From contig NZ_QFZL01000005.1 in assembly GCF_003171655.1 (NCBI RefSeq), positions 1 to 64,000 of the forward strand: 64,000 bases of DNA, written 5' to 3'. This document shows, in pieces, positions 44,070 through 53,514 of this stretch (position 1 is the stretch's first letter; each line of letters starts with the position of its first letter). Origin of the DNA: Stakelama portus (GTDB taxonomy: Bacteria > Pseudomonadota > Alphaproteobacteria > Sphingomonadales > Sphingomonadaceae). A model generated the notes under the pieces. It was not told the DNA's origin. It saw only the letters and a list, made by a program, of their open reading frames with translations, and made no database searches. The position numbers and the translations under genes are program-made.

Positions 44070-44927
44070 ATGACTGCCAATCGCTGCGAAGCCGGTGAGG
44101 AATCCGGTACGATCAAATCGGCACGCCGGGTGCTGCAGATACTCGAACTGTTCCGCCATGAAGACCGGGCACTGTCCACCACGGACGTCGCTCAGGCGCT
44201 CGGCTATCCGATTTCCAGCACGGCGGCGCTGTTGAAGAGCCTGTTGGCGCTCGGATATCTGCTGTTCGATCGGCACCAGCGCACCTATCGCGCGTCGATC
44301 CGCATGGGATTGCTGGGGTGCCCCACCGGCCATTGGGGCGCCAGGGTTGCCGCCGCCACCGAAAGGCTCGCCGAATTTTCGGACAAGCTGGGCATGGCGG
44401 TCGCGGTGGGCGTCCGCAACGGCAACGACATCCAATATGTCCAGCGTTTCGATCCGTCCGCCGGTCGCGTCGATTATGGCACGCCGGCGGGCAGCGTGCA
44501 GCGGCTGGTCGACACGCCGATGGGGCGCACGCTGCTCGCACTGGACGATGACCGCGCGATCGACCGACTGGTACGCCTGTTCAACGCCAGCCGGTCCACA
44601 GAGGCGCTGATCGACGGCGCCAGATTGCTCACCGAAGTCCGTTCGATCCGCGATGCCGGGCTCTATTATTCGACGGACAGCATTCACAGCGGCTTTGCCA
44701 TCGCCGCCACCAATATTCAGGCCACCAACGGCCAATGGCTGGTGATCGGGATCGGCAATAGCGCCGCGCTGCCCGGATCGGATCGCGCGAGCATGACGGA
44801 TGCGTTGCAGCAGATTGCCGATGCCGTGATCGTGCAGATGGCGGCGAGCAATCGTCCGGCATCTGTGTCGATACCAACCGACGCGATAGTGCCTCACGAG
44901 GGCGAGCTGATGGCAGCGCAGGCGTGA
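44070..44927 (+). CDS. IclR-family transcriptional regulator
   Basis: A 285-residue regulator. An N-terminal winged helix lies at residues 15-75 (SARRVLQILELFRHE, LSTTDVAQALGYPISSTAALLKSL). A C-terminal effector domain follows, with VGVRNGNDIQYVQR and a late FAIAATNIQ segment. IclR proteins sense small carboxylates or aromatic acids. Its stop overlaps the GTG of a TetR-family gene, so the two are co-translated. It probably controls the acyl-CoA operons on either side. Confidence 0.75.
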   Translation: MTANRCEAGEESGTIKSARRVLQILELFRHEDRALSTTDVAQALGYPISSTAALLKSLLALGYLLFDRHQRTYRASIRMGLLGCPTGHWGARVAAATERLAEFSDKLGMAVAVGVRNGNDIQYVQRFDPSAGRVDYGTPAGSVQRLVDTPMGRTLLALDDDRAIDRLVRLFNASRSTEALIDGARLLTEVRSIRDAGLYYSTDSIHSGFAIAATNIQATNGQWLVIGIGNSAALPGSDRASMTDALQQIADAVIVQMAASNRPASVSIPTDAIVPHEGELMAAQA

Positions 44928-45601
44928 CCAAAGCGCGCGCCTCGGCGCAGTCGGACGCACTCGACGAACCCGTCACGACGCCCGCGCGGCGATGGCGCGA
45001 TCGCCAGGTATCCCGCCTTCCCGCCGAACAGCGCCGCAGCGAGATCATGGCCGCCGCGCTGTCGGTATTGCGCGAAAAGGGATGGCAGGACGCCACGCTC
45101 GCCGAAATCGCGCGCCGCGCCGACATTGTCGAAGGCAGCGTCTATCGCTTCTTTGCGAACAAGCATGACTTGCTGATCGCGGTGCTGGAGCGCTGGTACG
45201 AAGGCATGATCGCCGATTTCGATGCACAGCTGGCGGGCATTCCGGGCGCGCAGGATCGCCTGCACTTCATGATCCGGCGCCACCTGACGACGATTCATGA
45301 CGATCCGATGCTGTGCAACGCGATGTTTCGCGAAGTGCGATCGAGCCCCGGCTATGCCGACAGTTCGAGCGCCGAACTCAACCGCCGCTATGTTCGCCGC
45401 ACACAGGACGTGGTGCGCGAAGGGATGGAGAGCGGCGCGTTTCGCGCCAGCCTGCCGATGCCGCTGGTCCGCGATCTGATCTTCGGATGTATCGAGCATC
45501 ACACATGGGATTATCTGCACGGGCGCGGCGACTTCGACGTGGGCGCCGTTGCCGATGCGATCATCGATCTGCTGCTGCACGGACTGGCTGCCGACGATTG
45601 A
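44924..45601 (+). CDS. TetR/AcrR-family transcriptional regulator (2)
   Basis: A 225-residue TetR protein. The helix-turn-helix is at about residues 43-67 (ATLAEIARRADIVEGSVYRFFANKHDLL) after AEQRRSEIMAAALSVLREKG. The GTG start overlaps the IclR stop. The ligand domain is not diagnostic; MFREVRSSPGYADSSSAELNR recalls acyl-CoA-responsive members. The 14-bp perfect palindrome just after the gene is a natural candidate operator in front of the two-subunit acyl-CoA dehydrogenase operon. It is unlike the first TetR in this window. Confidence 0.75.
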   Translation: MTKARASAQSDALDEPVTTPARRWRDRQVSRLPAEQRRSEIMAAALSVLREKGWQDATLAEIARRADIVEGSVYRFFANKHDLLIAVLERWYEGMIADFDAQLAGIPGAQDRLHFMIRRHLTTIHDDPMLCNAMFREVRSSPGYADSSSAELNRRYVRRTQDVVREGMESGAFRASLPMPLVRDLIFGCIEHHTWDYLHGRGDFDVGAVADAIIDLLLHGLAADD

Positions 45602-45605
45602 TGCG

Positions 45606-45619
45606 GCTGGCCGGCCAGC
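45606..45619. promoter_or_regulatory. 14-bp perfect palindrome, candidate TetR (2) operator
   Basis: GCTGGCCGGCCAGC is a perfect 14-bp palindrome in the 146-bp gap between the second TetR gene and the downstream acyl-CoA dehydrogenase pair. Location and symmetry suit a dimeric repressor. In GC-rich DNA it could also be chance. Confidence 0.35.
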
Positions 45620-45747
45620 GGTCATATTCCTCATGCGTGGAATAGGCCGCACCAGCCCGCGCCCAGGCCGCTCGCGGCTTTACATTCGCTCGCCCGGCTC
45701 CCCAAAACCCGGCTCAGACGACCGGGTCGGTGACCGAAAGCAGGACA

Positions 45748-46947
45748 ATGGATTTCCAGCCAAGCGAAGCGGAACTGCGGTTCCAGCAAGAGATACGAGC
45801 GACGCTGGCCGCGTGCCTGCCACCCGATATCCGCGCCCGCGCCGAACGCAGCGCGCTGTTTTCTGCCGACGATTTCCGGCGCTGGCTTGCCGCGCTCGAC
45901 GCGCACGGGCTGGCGGCACCGAACTGGCCGACGGCCTATGGCGGGCGCGACTGGACGCCGACCCAGCGGCTGATCTTCGGGCGCGAGCTGGGCGCACTAC
46001 CGGCACCCTGGGTCTATCCGTTCAACATCGCGATGATCGGGCCGGTGATCTGCGCGTTCGGCAGCGATGCGATGAAACAGCGTTTCTGCGCCCCGCTGCG
46101 CGACGGATCGATATTATTCTGTCAGGGATTTTCGGAGCCCGGCGCTGGATCCGATCTGGTGTCGCTGCGCACCAGCGCGGTGCGCGATGGCGACGACCTG
46201 ATCGTCAACGGTCAGAAGATCTGGACCAGCTATGCGCATATATCCGATTGGATATTCCTGCTGGCGCGTACCGAAACCAATCCAAAGCCGCAGCAAAATC
46301 TGTCGATCCTCCTGATCGACATGAAATCGCCCGGGGTCACCGTCCGCCCGATCGTCAGCATCGATGGCCAGCATCATCTGAACGAAGTGTTTTTCGAGGA
46401 TGTGCGGGTGCCTGCCGACAATCTGGTCGGGCAGCCCGGCGACGGCTGGACGCAGGCCAAGTTCCTGCTGGGCCATGAACGCACCACCATCGCAGGCATT
46501 CCCGAAGCACAGCGCGAGTTTCGGGCGTTGCAGGCATTTGCGCGCAGCGGCGACTTTGGCCCGCTGGCCGATTGCGACTGGCATGCCCGCGAAGCGACGC
46601 GGCTGGAGGCGCGGCTCGAGGCGCTGAACATGCTCGAGGCTCGCACGGCGCTCGACCCGGAAATGCAGGGCCTGCACTTTGCATCCATGCTGAAAGTCGC
46701 GGGCACCGAAGTCCAGCAGCAGATCGACGATTTCGCCATCCGTATCCTCGGCCCCGGCATCGGCGGCGTTGCGCCCGAAAGCGTGCGCCCCGGCGGCAAC
46801 CCGGCCGAACCGGGATTGCCGGGCACGGCGGCGCTGGCAGGCCGCTTTTTCTATCGCCGGGCTGCGACCATTTACGGCGGCACCAGCGAAATTCAGCGCA
46901 ATGTGATTGCCCGCGCCCTGTTTGCCGAAGCCGGGGAACGCGCATGA
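45748..46947 (+). CDS. Acyl-CoA dehydrogenase, large subunit (PimC-like)
   Basis: A 399-residue acyl-CoA dehydrogenase. It shows FQGFSEPGAGSDL-like QGFSEPGAGSDLVSLRT, GQKIWTSYAHISDWIFLLART and the C-terminal YGGTSEIQRNVIARALF. A glycine replaces the C-terminal catalytic Glu of MCAD-type enzymes. Pattern and pairing match the large subunit of two-component dehydrogenases such as pimeloyl-CoA dehydrogenase. The ATG follows AGGA by a short gap; a GTG six codons earlier is less good. Stop overlaps the partner's ATG. Confidence 0.75.
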   Translation: MDFQPSEAELRFQQEIRATLAACLPPDIRARAERSALFSADDFRRWLAALDAHGLAAPNWPTAYGGRDWTPTQRLIFGRELGALPAPWVYPFNIAMIGPVICAFGSDAMKQRFCAPLRDGSILFCQGFSEPGAGSDLVSLRTSAVRDGDDLIVNGQKIWTSYAHISDWIFLLARTETNPKPQQNLSILLIDMKSPGVTVRPIVSIDGQHHLNEVFFEDVRVPADNLVGQPGDGWTQAKFLLGHERTTIAGIPEAQREFRALQAFARSGDFGPLADCDWHAREATRLEARLEALNMLEARTALDPEMQGLHFASMLKVAGTEVQQQIDDFAIRILGPGIGGVAPESVRPGGNPAEPGLPGTAALAGRFFYRRAATIYGGTSEIQRNVIARALFAEAGERA

Positions 46948-48029
46948 ATCTGGAGCTGACCGAAGAGCAATCTTTGATCCGCGCCAGCGCGGAGGCGATC
47001 GCCGGACAGATCGGGCCGCTCGCCTGCCCGCCCGAGCGCGAAGCCGAAAGCTGGCGCGCGCTTGCCGAAGGCGGGTGGCTGGGCATGGCGCTGCCAGAGG
47101 ATGCCGGCGGCATGGCCATGGACGCAGTTGCGACGATGCTGTTCTGCAGGGCGCTCGGCGCCGAACGGGTTTTGTCTCCGTTTCGCATGGGCGCGCTGGT
47201 GGCAGGGCGGCTGATCCAGAGCACCGGCACTGGCGGCACGCAAACCGAATTGCTGCGACAGCTTGTGAGCGGCGACCGGCGATTCGTCGTCGCGCTGCAC
47301 GAACATGGCGTACGCTTTACGCCCGACGCACCACTCAGCCATGTCCGGATGGATGATGCGGGACTGGTGCTGAACGGCGCCAAATGCTTCGTTCCTGTTG
47401 GCGCGGACAGCGATGCGGTGTTGCTGCCGGTGCGGATCGATGGCGATGCGCTGGCCATCCTGCTGGTCGATCTGAACGCAACGGGTGTCACCGCCGAACC
47501 GTTCGTCGCCACCGACGGATCATCTGCGATGCATATCAATTTCGCCGATGCCGTGTTGTCGGCCAATGCCATGCTGGCGCGCGGCACGCTTGCAGAGCGC
47601 GCGCTCGCGGACGCGCTCGATTTCGGATCTGCGGCTTTGTGCGCGGAAATGGTCGGCGTGATGGATCGTATGATACGTCAGACGCGCGAGTATCTGGTCA
47701 CCCGCAAACAATTCGACGCGCCGATCGCCGGCTTTCAGGCGATCCAGCACAGGATCGTCGATATGACGCTGGAATATGAGCTGGCGGCTTCGGCAGCCAT
47801 GAATGCCGCCGCCGCGCTGGACGCAAAGCCGGACGATCGGGCGCGCCGGATTTCACTGGCGCGTATCCAGTGCAGCCATGCCGGCCAATGGATCGGTCGC
47901 CAGGCGGTGCAGCTGTTCGGCGGTATGGGCATGACCCAGGAGGTCGAGATCGGCTGGCTGCTCAAGCGGCTGCTGTGCCTCGATGTCGAACTGGGCGACT
48001 CCGATTATCACTATGGCCGCTGCAGTTAG
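46944..48029 (+). CDS. Acyl-CoA dehydrogenase, small subunit (PimD-like)
   Basis: A 361-residue dehydrogenase-fold partner. LTEEQSLIRASAEAIAG and LAEGGWLGMALPEDAGG are the N-terminal domain. VTRKQFDAPIAGFQAIQHRIVDM and VQLFGGMGMTQEVEIGW are the C-terminal part, finishing LGDSDYHYG. It lacks the YxGTSEIQR FAD/catalytic segment of its neighbour, as small subunits of the pimeloyl-CoA dehydrogenase type do, so it should form a heteromeric enzyme with it. ATGA overlap gives coupled translation. Confidence 0.75.
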   Translation: MNLELTEEQSLIRASAEAIAGQIGPLACPPEREAESWRALAEGGWLGMALPEDAGGMAMDAVATMLFCRALGAERVLSPFRMGALVAGRLIQSTGTGGTQTELLRQLVSGDRRFVVALHEHGVRFTPDAPLSHVRMDDAGLVLNGAKCFVPVGADSDAVLLPVRIDGDALAILLVDLNATGVTAEPFVATDGSSAMHINFADAVLSANAMLARGTLAERALADALDFGSAALCAEMVGVMDRMIRQTREYLVTRKQFDAPIAGFQAIQHRIVDMTLEYELAASAAMNAAAALDAKPDDRARRISLARIQCSHAGQWIGRQAVQLFGGMGMTQEVEIGWLLKRLLCLDVELGDSDYHYGRCS

Positions 48030-48042
48030 GTCGTGAACCCGG

Positions 48043-48076
48043 CTTCCCGAGCGCCGCTTTCACGGCACCCGGGAAG
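48043..48076. terminator. Hairpin between convergent genes
   Basis: CTTCCCG (48043-48049) pairs with CGGGAAG (48070-48076), with an inner GCCG/CGGC stem. It lies in the 61-bp gap between the convergent dehydrogenase and S9 peptidase genes. There is no T-run, so it is only a probable terminator. Confidence 0.4.
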
Positions 48077-48090
48077 TCAGATCCGCAGCG

Positions 48091-50577
48091 TTACTGGTCC
48101 GATTTCTTCACATATTTGTCGAACCAGTCGAATGCCTCGGCAAGCACGTCGAGACGCGTTTCGCGCGCGGCATAGATGTGATCTTCGAACGGCAGCATCA
48201 CGAGCCGCGCCTTGCCGCCCAGTCCCTTGATCGCCTGGAACAGACGCTGCGACTGGATCGGATAGGTGCCGGTGTTGCTGTCGATTTCGCCGTGGAACAT
48301 CAGGAACGGCTCATTGATCTCGGTCGCGTGCATGAACGGCGACATGGCGTAATAGATTTCCGGGGCTTCCCAGAAAGTGCGGCGTTCGCGCTGGAAACCG
48401 AACGGCGTAAGCGTGCGGTTATAGGCGCCGTTCAGGGCATAGCCCGCCGCGAACAGATCGCTGTGGGTCAACAGATTGGCGGTCATGAACGCGCCATAGC
48501 TGAGCCCCGCAACGCCGATCCGATCGCGATCGGTGACGCCCTTTTCCACCAGCATGTCGACCGCCGCCTGAGCATTGGCGACCAGCTGATCGACATAGGT
48601 GTCGTTGGCTTCCAGACCGCCGACGATCGGCATCGATGCGTCCGCCAGCACGGCATAGCCCTGCGTCAGGAACAGCATATAATCGGTGGGAGCCCGGGGC
48701 GACGTGCCCGAAAAGGCATAGGACGTCCCCCGCACCTGACCGGCGCCCTGGGCATCGGCAAACTCGCGCGGATAGGCCCATACGACCGTCGGCACCTTGT
48801 CGCCCGGCTTGTAGTTCGGCGGCAGATAGAGCGTGCCGCTGAGCGGAATGCCGTCCGCGCGGGTATAATGGACCAGTTCCTTGCTCGAATAGGTGAGTGC
48901 GTTTTCCGGGCGCGGGATGCTGGTCAGCGCAGTACGCGTATCCGCCGAAAGATCGTGCAGGATGTAATTCGCCGGATCGAGGCTGGTTTCGTAGCGCGTG
49001 ACGATCTTGCTTGCACCGTCATCGAGCACGTCGACGACCTGTTCGTAATTGGCGCCGCTGGTTTCGAACAGACGCTCGGTCACGCCGGTTGCAAGATTGT
49101 AGCGCGAAAGGAACGGATGGTCGCCATCGGGCGAACCGCCTTCACCGGTCAGATAGATCCAGTCGCCATTCTGGCGCAGGACACTGCCTTCGGCCCGCGT
49201 CACGACCGTGCCGGGATCGCCATACCAGTCATCGTCATTATGCTCCCACAGCGTCTTTGCTGCGGCGCCGGCTCCGGCTGCATCGACCAGCCACATTTTG
49301 GTTTCGCGCGTGCCCCAGGTGAATTGCTTCACCATTGCCTGACCGCCGTCTTCGGTGAAGGCGAACAGCGATTGCGAATACCAGCTGGGGCCGTTCGAAA
49401 CGACGCGGCTGGTGGTGCGCAGCAATTCCTTCGCTTCGCCGGTGAACGGCGCGTCGAGCAGCATCACCCGATCGCGATAGTCCGCATCCTGCTTGGGATT
49501 GCCGTGGTCGAGCGGCTCGACATAAAGCAGCGCCGGTTCCGCCGAGGGACGCCAGGCAAAGCCGCGCAGCGCATCGGGCGCCCAGCCGAGCGATTCGGGA
49601 CCGCCATTATTCGCCGGGACGCTGGCGACATGGTGGACCAGCGTTCCATCGGCCGAAAGCACTTCGACTTCCTTGGGGAAGCGGCTGGCGGGAATGGTGT
49701 AGGAATAGGGTTCGACGATCTTCACCGCGAGCAGATATTGCCCTTCCGGAGACGGCGTCAGCTGTTGATAGATTGCCGGCGCACCGACTGCGGTTTTGGT
49801 GCCGCTGACGACATCGACCAGCATCGGCTGCGACGTCATGTAATAATCGTACAGCTTCTCATCGAACTTGCTGGTGAGCAGGTTGGTGAAGGTCCAGACC
49901 GGCGCTTTCTGCCCGTCGCTTTCCTGGATCGACGGGCCGGTCGGCACGCCTTCCACCGGCGCCGGACCGCGCCCTTCGGGAATGAAATGGCACAGCAGGC
50001 GAACGCTGTCGTTCATCCAGTTGCACGGGCCGTCCGACTGATAATCGATGCTGCGCGCGGCGTTGATCGACGGCCCCGAAAGCGCATGCGACTGGCCGCT
50101 GGCGACATCGGTGATCCACAGTTCGATACCGGTATCGGTGGTGTGCAGAAACGCGAAGCGGCTGCTGTCGGGCGACCACATCGGCACGCCCAGCTTGGCA
50201 TCGGGCACCGAAAGGTCGCGCGCTTCGCGGGTTTCCAGGTTGATCAGGCGATAGCCGATACCCTGTCCGGTATAGGAGGAATGCATGTCATAGGGATCAA
50301 GGTCATAGGGGCCGTTGGTCGCAACATTGACGCGCACCCCGCCCAGCCGGCGGAACGGCGCGGCGCGATCGACGATCGTCGGCATGCCCTGAAGCGAGGT
50401 GACCACCATCCACTTGCCGTCGGGGCTGACGCTGGCGGCGGGGGCAGGCGCGATGTCCAGAATGTCGACGACCTGCTGGGGCGGCGTGCGATATTCGTCC
50501 TGCGCAAAAGCGGCCTGCGGGAGGGATACTCCCGCGGCCGCCACCGCAGCGATCGCAATTGCGAATAATGGTTTCAT
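48091..50577 (-). CDS. Secreted S9D (glutamyl endopeptidase-like) prolyl-oligopeptidase
   Basis: An 828-residue periplasmic peptidase with signal FAIAIAAVAAAGVSL then AAFAQ. The N-terminal YRTPPQQVVDILDIAPAPA and beta-propeller (to about residue 560) resemble S9D glutamyl endopeptidases. The hydrolase domain has GVAGLSYGAFMTANLL (nucleophile Ser), FHGEIDSNTG (Asp) and FEDHIYAARE (His). It would trim peptides imported by the receptor encoded just upstream. A GAGGA ribosome binding site precedes the chosen ATG; 13 more residues upstream lack signal character. A hairpin separates it from the receptor gene. Confidence 0.8.
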   Translation of the reverse strand: MKPLFAIAIAAVAAAGVSLPQAAFAQDEYRTPPQQVVDILDIAPAPAASVSPDGKWMVVTSLQGMPTIVDRAAPFRRLGGVRVNVATNGPYDLDPYDMHSSYTGQGIGYRLINLETREARDLSVPDAKLGVPMWSPDSSRFAFLHTTDTGIELWITDVASGQSHALSGPSINAARSIDYQSDGPCNWMNDSVRLLCHFIPEGRGPAPVEGVPTGPSIQESDGQKAPVWTFTNLLTSKFDEKLYDYYMTSQPMLVDVVSGTKTAVGAPAIYQQLTPSPEGQYLLAVKIVEPYSYTIPASRFPKEVEVLSADGTLVHHVASVPANNGGPESLGWAPDALRGFAWRPSAEPALLYVEPLDHGNPKQDADYRDRVMLLDAPFTGEAKELLRTTSRVVSNGPSWYSQSLFAFTEDGGQAMVKQFTWGTRETKMWLVDAAGAGAAAKTLWEHNDDDWYGDPGTVVTRAEGSVLRQNGDWIYLTGEGGSPDGDHPFLSRYNLATGVTERLFETSGANYEQVVDVLDDGASKIVTRYETSLDPANYILHDLSADTRTALTSIPRPENALTYSSKELVHYTRADGIPLSGTLYLPPNYKPGDKVPTVVWAYPREFADAQGAGQVRGTSYAFSGTSPRAPTDYMLFLTQGYAVLADASMPIVGGLEANDTYVDQLVANAQAAVDMLVEKGVTDRDRIGVAGLSYGAFMTANLLTHSDLFAAGYALNGAYNRTLTPFGFQRERRTFWEAPEIYYAMSPFMHATEINEPFLMFHGEIDSNTGTYPIQSQRLFQAIKGLGGKARLVMLPFEDHIYAARETRLDVLAEAFDWFDKYVKKSDQ

Positions 50578-50635
50578 GCTGTGTCCTCGGAATGGGCTCA
50601 CCGGATTTCGCGGCAAGCAGGGAGAGGAAACTGAA

Positions 50636-50662
50636 GCGGGCCGGACACGATGTCCGACCCGC
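50636..50662 (-). terminator. Hairpin between TonB receptor 3 and S9D peptidase
   Basis: CGGACA-CGA-TGTCCG (50642-50656) is extended by GCGGG (50636-50640) and CCCGC (50658-50662), just past the receptor stop. There is no long T-run, so partial termination or 3'-end protection is likely. This would allow more receptor than peptidase to be made from one promoter. Confidence 0.5.
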
Positions 50663-50676
50663 CCCAGGATGCTGGC

Positions 50677-53514
50677 TTAGAAGTCCTTCGAGAAGGCCAC
50701 GAAGAAATAGCGGCCGATATTGTCGTAGAGCGAACCGTCGAACGTGCCCGAATAGGTATAGGGCGTACGCGGCGGATGTTCGTCGAACAGGTTGTTGACG
50801 CCCAGGCTGAGCTTCACGTCCTGCGGCATGCCGTAGCTGAGGAACACATCGTTGTAGAAACGTTCGTCGACGCGGACACCGGCATTATATTCGGAGCTCT
50901 GCTGCACATCGATCTGCGCCGATCCGATATAGCGGACCTGCCAGTTGGCCGAGAAGCTGCCCGACACATAGTTGATGTTCAGATTGCCGCGCCACGTCGG
51001 ATCGCCATATTCGCCGTCCGAAATCAGCAGGCTGCCCGGATCCTCGCGATCGACCAGTTCCTCGAGCTTGGCGAGATAGGTGACGTTCGCCGAAATCCCG
51101 AGCGATCCCGGCAGGCCGATGCCCAGATCCTCAAGATGCGAGCGATAGCTGATCGCGAAATCGATGCCCTCTGCGGTCAGCTTGCCGATGTTGATCTGGC
51201 GAAGGTCGATCTTCGAGATGACATAAGGATCGCTCAGCCCCACGAAATTGCCGCGCGTGACCAGCGGGCAGAAGGCGTTGTCGAGCGAGTCCGAATCGAC
51301 GCACTTGTCGACGATCGAGTTGCCGTCGAGCGTCTGGATCGCGTCGTCGATCTTGATCGACCAGTAATCGACCGAGATGTTGAGGCCGCGGAACGGCCTG
51401 ACCACCACACCCGCGGTCCAGCTGTTCGACGTTTCCTCGGTCAGATCCGCATTGCCGCCCAGCGCCGTGCTGAGCGCCAGTGCCGCAGCCGGATCGACCC
51501 AGCCGACGGGAATGCCCAGCGCGCGGCAATTCGCCTCGCGATTGGGAGTCAGGTTGATCACGGACACGTCGCAGGGATCGGCACCAATGTTGAGCGTGCC
51601 GAGCGTGTCGGGGCTGTACAGTTCGACGATGCTCGGCGCACGGACGCTGCGCGACCGCGTGACGCGCAGGCGGATGCCATCGATCGGGGCATAGTCGGCA
51701 CCCAGCTTCCAGGCCACGGTGCTGCCGATCGTGTCATAGTGCGAATAGCGCACGGCACCTTCGATATCGAGCGAGTTGGCAAGGAAGCTGTTGCGCAGCA
51801 CCGGCACGACGATTTCGGCGAACGCTTCGGCCACATTGGTGCTGGCATCGACCGGCGGACCGCCATTGTCGGTGCGATAGAGCAGGCCCTTGGCGCCCAG
51901 GCCGTCATCGAGCGTCTGGAGCTTGTCCTTGCGATATTCGCCGCCCACAGCGACCTGAACCGCGCCGGCGGGCAGATGGAAGATCGGTCCGGTCAGCTGC
52001 GCGCCGGCCAGGATCTGCTCATTGGTCACGCTGCGCTGGAAGGTATAACCGAAATAGGCCTTGTCGGCGTCGCTCAGCGCCCCGCTGAACAGATCGATCG
52101 GCGTGCACCCGGCGGCCTGCGCGCTGGTGCTGCGGCAGACCGGGTCGCCCGATACCGGATCCAGAACCGCGTCGACCGCCTGATAGAAATTGCTTTCGAT
52201 ACGCGTATTGCCGGTGCGGAACGTCTGGTCGCGGCGACCATATTGATAGAAGGCGTCCCATTTGAACGGGCCCAGATCGCCACGCACGCCGCCCGAAGCG
52301 GTATAGGTATAGCGCGAATTGCTATATTGCTTGTTGCCGAAAATCGCTTCGCCTTCATAGCCGATCTTGATGCTGGACATGCCATTGGCATCCATCAGCG
52401 TGGTGACTTCGGAAGGCAGGAAGGGATTGTCGCGCTGCAGCGTGAGGCTGGCGTCGAAGAAGCTCTGGCCGTTGGTCTTCGTGCTCGCATAGGAGAATTC
52501 GAAGTCGGCATAGGCGGTTACGCTCGGCGCGATTTCATAATCGACACCGCCCATCGCCGAAAAGGTCTCGCGCGGGTTGCGCAGCGCGCGCTCGCGGCTG
52601 TCATAGCCATAATTGCCGCCGCTGCAGACCGAGCCATAGCAGTTGGGATTGGTGTAGGTGACCAGGCCGTTGTCATAGATGTAGCGCTGGCCGCCGATGA
52701 TGAAGGTCGGCTGATAGGAATAGCCGATCGTGTGCGGCGAATTGACGATGATCCGGTCGGGGATGCCGTCGGCCGGGCCGGTATTTGCCGGATTGGCCAC
52801 AAAGCTCAGCGCGCCGGCGCCATAGCTATAGTCGCGATCAGGATAGCCGACGCGATCGCTCTTCTGATACGACATGCCCAGGCGCGCATGGCCGCGATCG
52901 TCCGCGAATGCACCGCCGCCGGCGACCGACAGCATATAGGTGGCGGCATCGCCTTCGCCCGAAATGCCGGTGCGGCCCGAAACGTTGAAGCCGTCGAAAT
53001 CATCCTTGAGGATGATGTTGACCACGCCGGAAACCGCGTCCGCGCCGTACACCGCCGAAGCGCCGCCGGTGATGACTTCGACGCTTTTGACCATCGAGGC
53101 CGGGATCGAGGAAACGTCGACCTGCGACCCGTCACGCGAACCGGAAACGCGGCGACGGCCATTGACCAGGACCAGCGTACGGTTGGTGCCCAGGCCGCGC
53201 AGGTTGATGAACGTCGCGCCGATGTCGCGCTGGAACGTATCGTTGCTCGAACCCAGGCCGACGCTGATCTGCGGCTGTTGCTGCAGCACGTCGCCAATGT
53301 CGTTCATGCCCGAACGCTCGATCTGCTCCTCATCGACCACCGTGGTGGGCGTCGGATTTTCGAAACCCAGGCGCGCGACGCGCGATCCGGTGACGACGAT
53401 CGTTTCGAACTGATCCTCGTCCTGAACCTGCGGATCCTCGGCTTGCTGCGCATAGGCATGCGCGCCGGAAAACAATCCGACCATCGCAACCGTGCTGAGA
53501 AGTATTTTCTTCAT
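50677..53514 (-). CDS. TonB-dependent outer-membrane receptor (3), large
   Basis: A 945-residue receptor of the large class with plug motif LRGLGTNRTLVLVNGRRR and VDVSSIPASMVKSVEVITGG, GASAVYGADAVSGVVNIILK. Signal peptide ends AHAYAQ; TonB box FETIVVTGSR. The barrel carries long extracellular loops and at least two Cys pairs (CYGSVC, CRSTSAQAAGC), and ends YFFVAFSKDF. Receptors of this pattern in sphingomonads and Xanthomonads often go with peptidases and take up peptides or polysaccharide fragments. The S9D peptidase follows 99 bp downstream. Confidence 0.85.
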   Translation of the reverse strand: MKKILLSTVAMVGLFSGAHAYAQQAEDPQVQDEDQFETIVVTGSRVARLGFENPTPTTVVDEEQIERSGMNDIGDVLQQQPQISVGLGSSNDTFQRDIGATFINLRGLGTNRTLVLVNGRRRVSGSRDGSQVDVSSIPASMVKSVEVITGGASAVYGADAVSGVVNIILKDDFDGFNVSGRTGISGEGDAATYMLSVAGGGAFADDRGHARLGMSYQKSDRVGYPDRDYSYGAGALSFVANPANTGPADGIPDRIIVNSPHTIGYSYQPTFIIGGQRYIYDNGLVTYTNPNCYGSVCSGGNYGYDSRERALRNPRETFSAMGGVDYEIAPSVTAYADFEFSYASTKTNGQSFFDASLTLQRDNPFLPSEVTTLMDANGMSSIKIGYEGEAIFGNKQYSNSRYTYTASGGVRGDLGPFKWDAFYQYGRRDQTFRTGNTRIESNFYQAVDAVLDPVSGDPVCRSTSAQAAGCTPIDLFSGALSDADKAYFGYTFQRSVTNEQILAGAQLTGPIFHLPAGAVQVAVGGEYRKDKLQTLDDGLGAKGLLYRTDNGGPPVDASTNVAEAFAEIVVPVLRNSFLANSLDIEGAVRYSHYDTIGSTVAWKLGADYAPIDGIRLRVTRSRSVRAPSIVELYSPDTLGTLNIGADPCDVSVINLTPNREANCRALGIPVGWVDPAAALALSTALGGNADLTEETSNSWTAGVVVRPFRGLNISVDYWSIKIDDAIQTLDGNSIVDKCVDSDSLDNAFCPLVTRGNFVGLSDPYVISKIDLRQINIGKLTAEGIDFAISYRSHLEDLGIGLPGSLGISANVTYLAKLEELVDREDPGSLLISDGEYGDPTWRGNLNINYVSGSFSANWQVRYIGSAQIDVQQSSEYNAGVRVDERFYNDVFLSYGMPQDVKLSLGVNNLFDEHPPRTPYTYSGTFDGSLYDNIGRYFFVAFSKDF

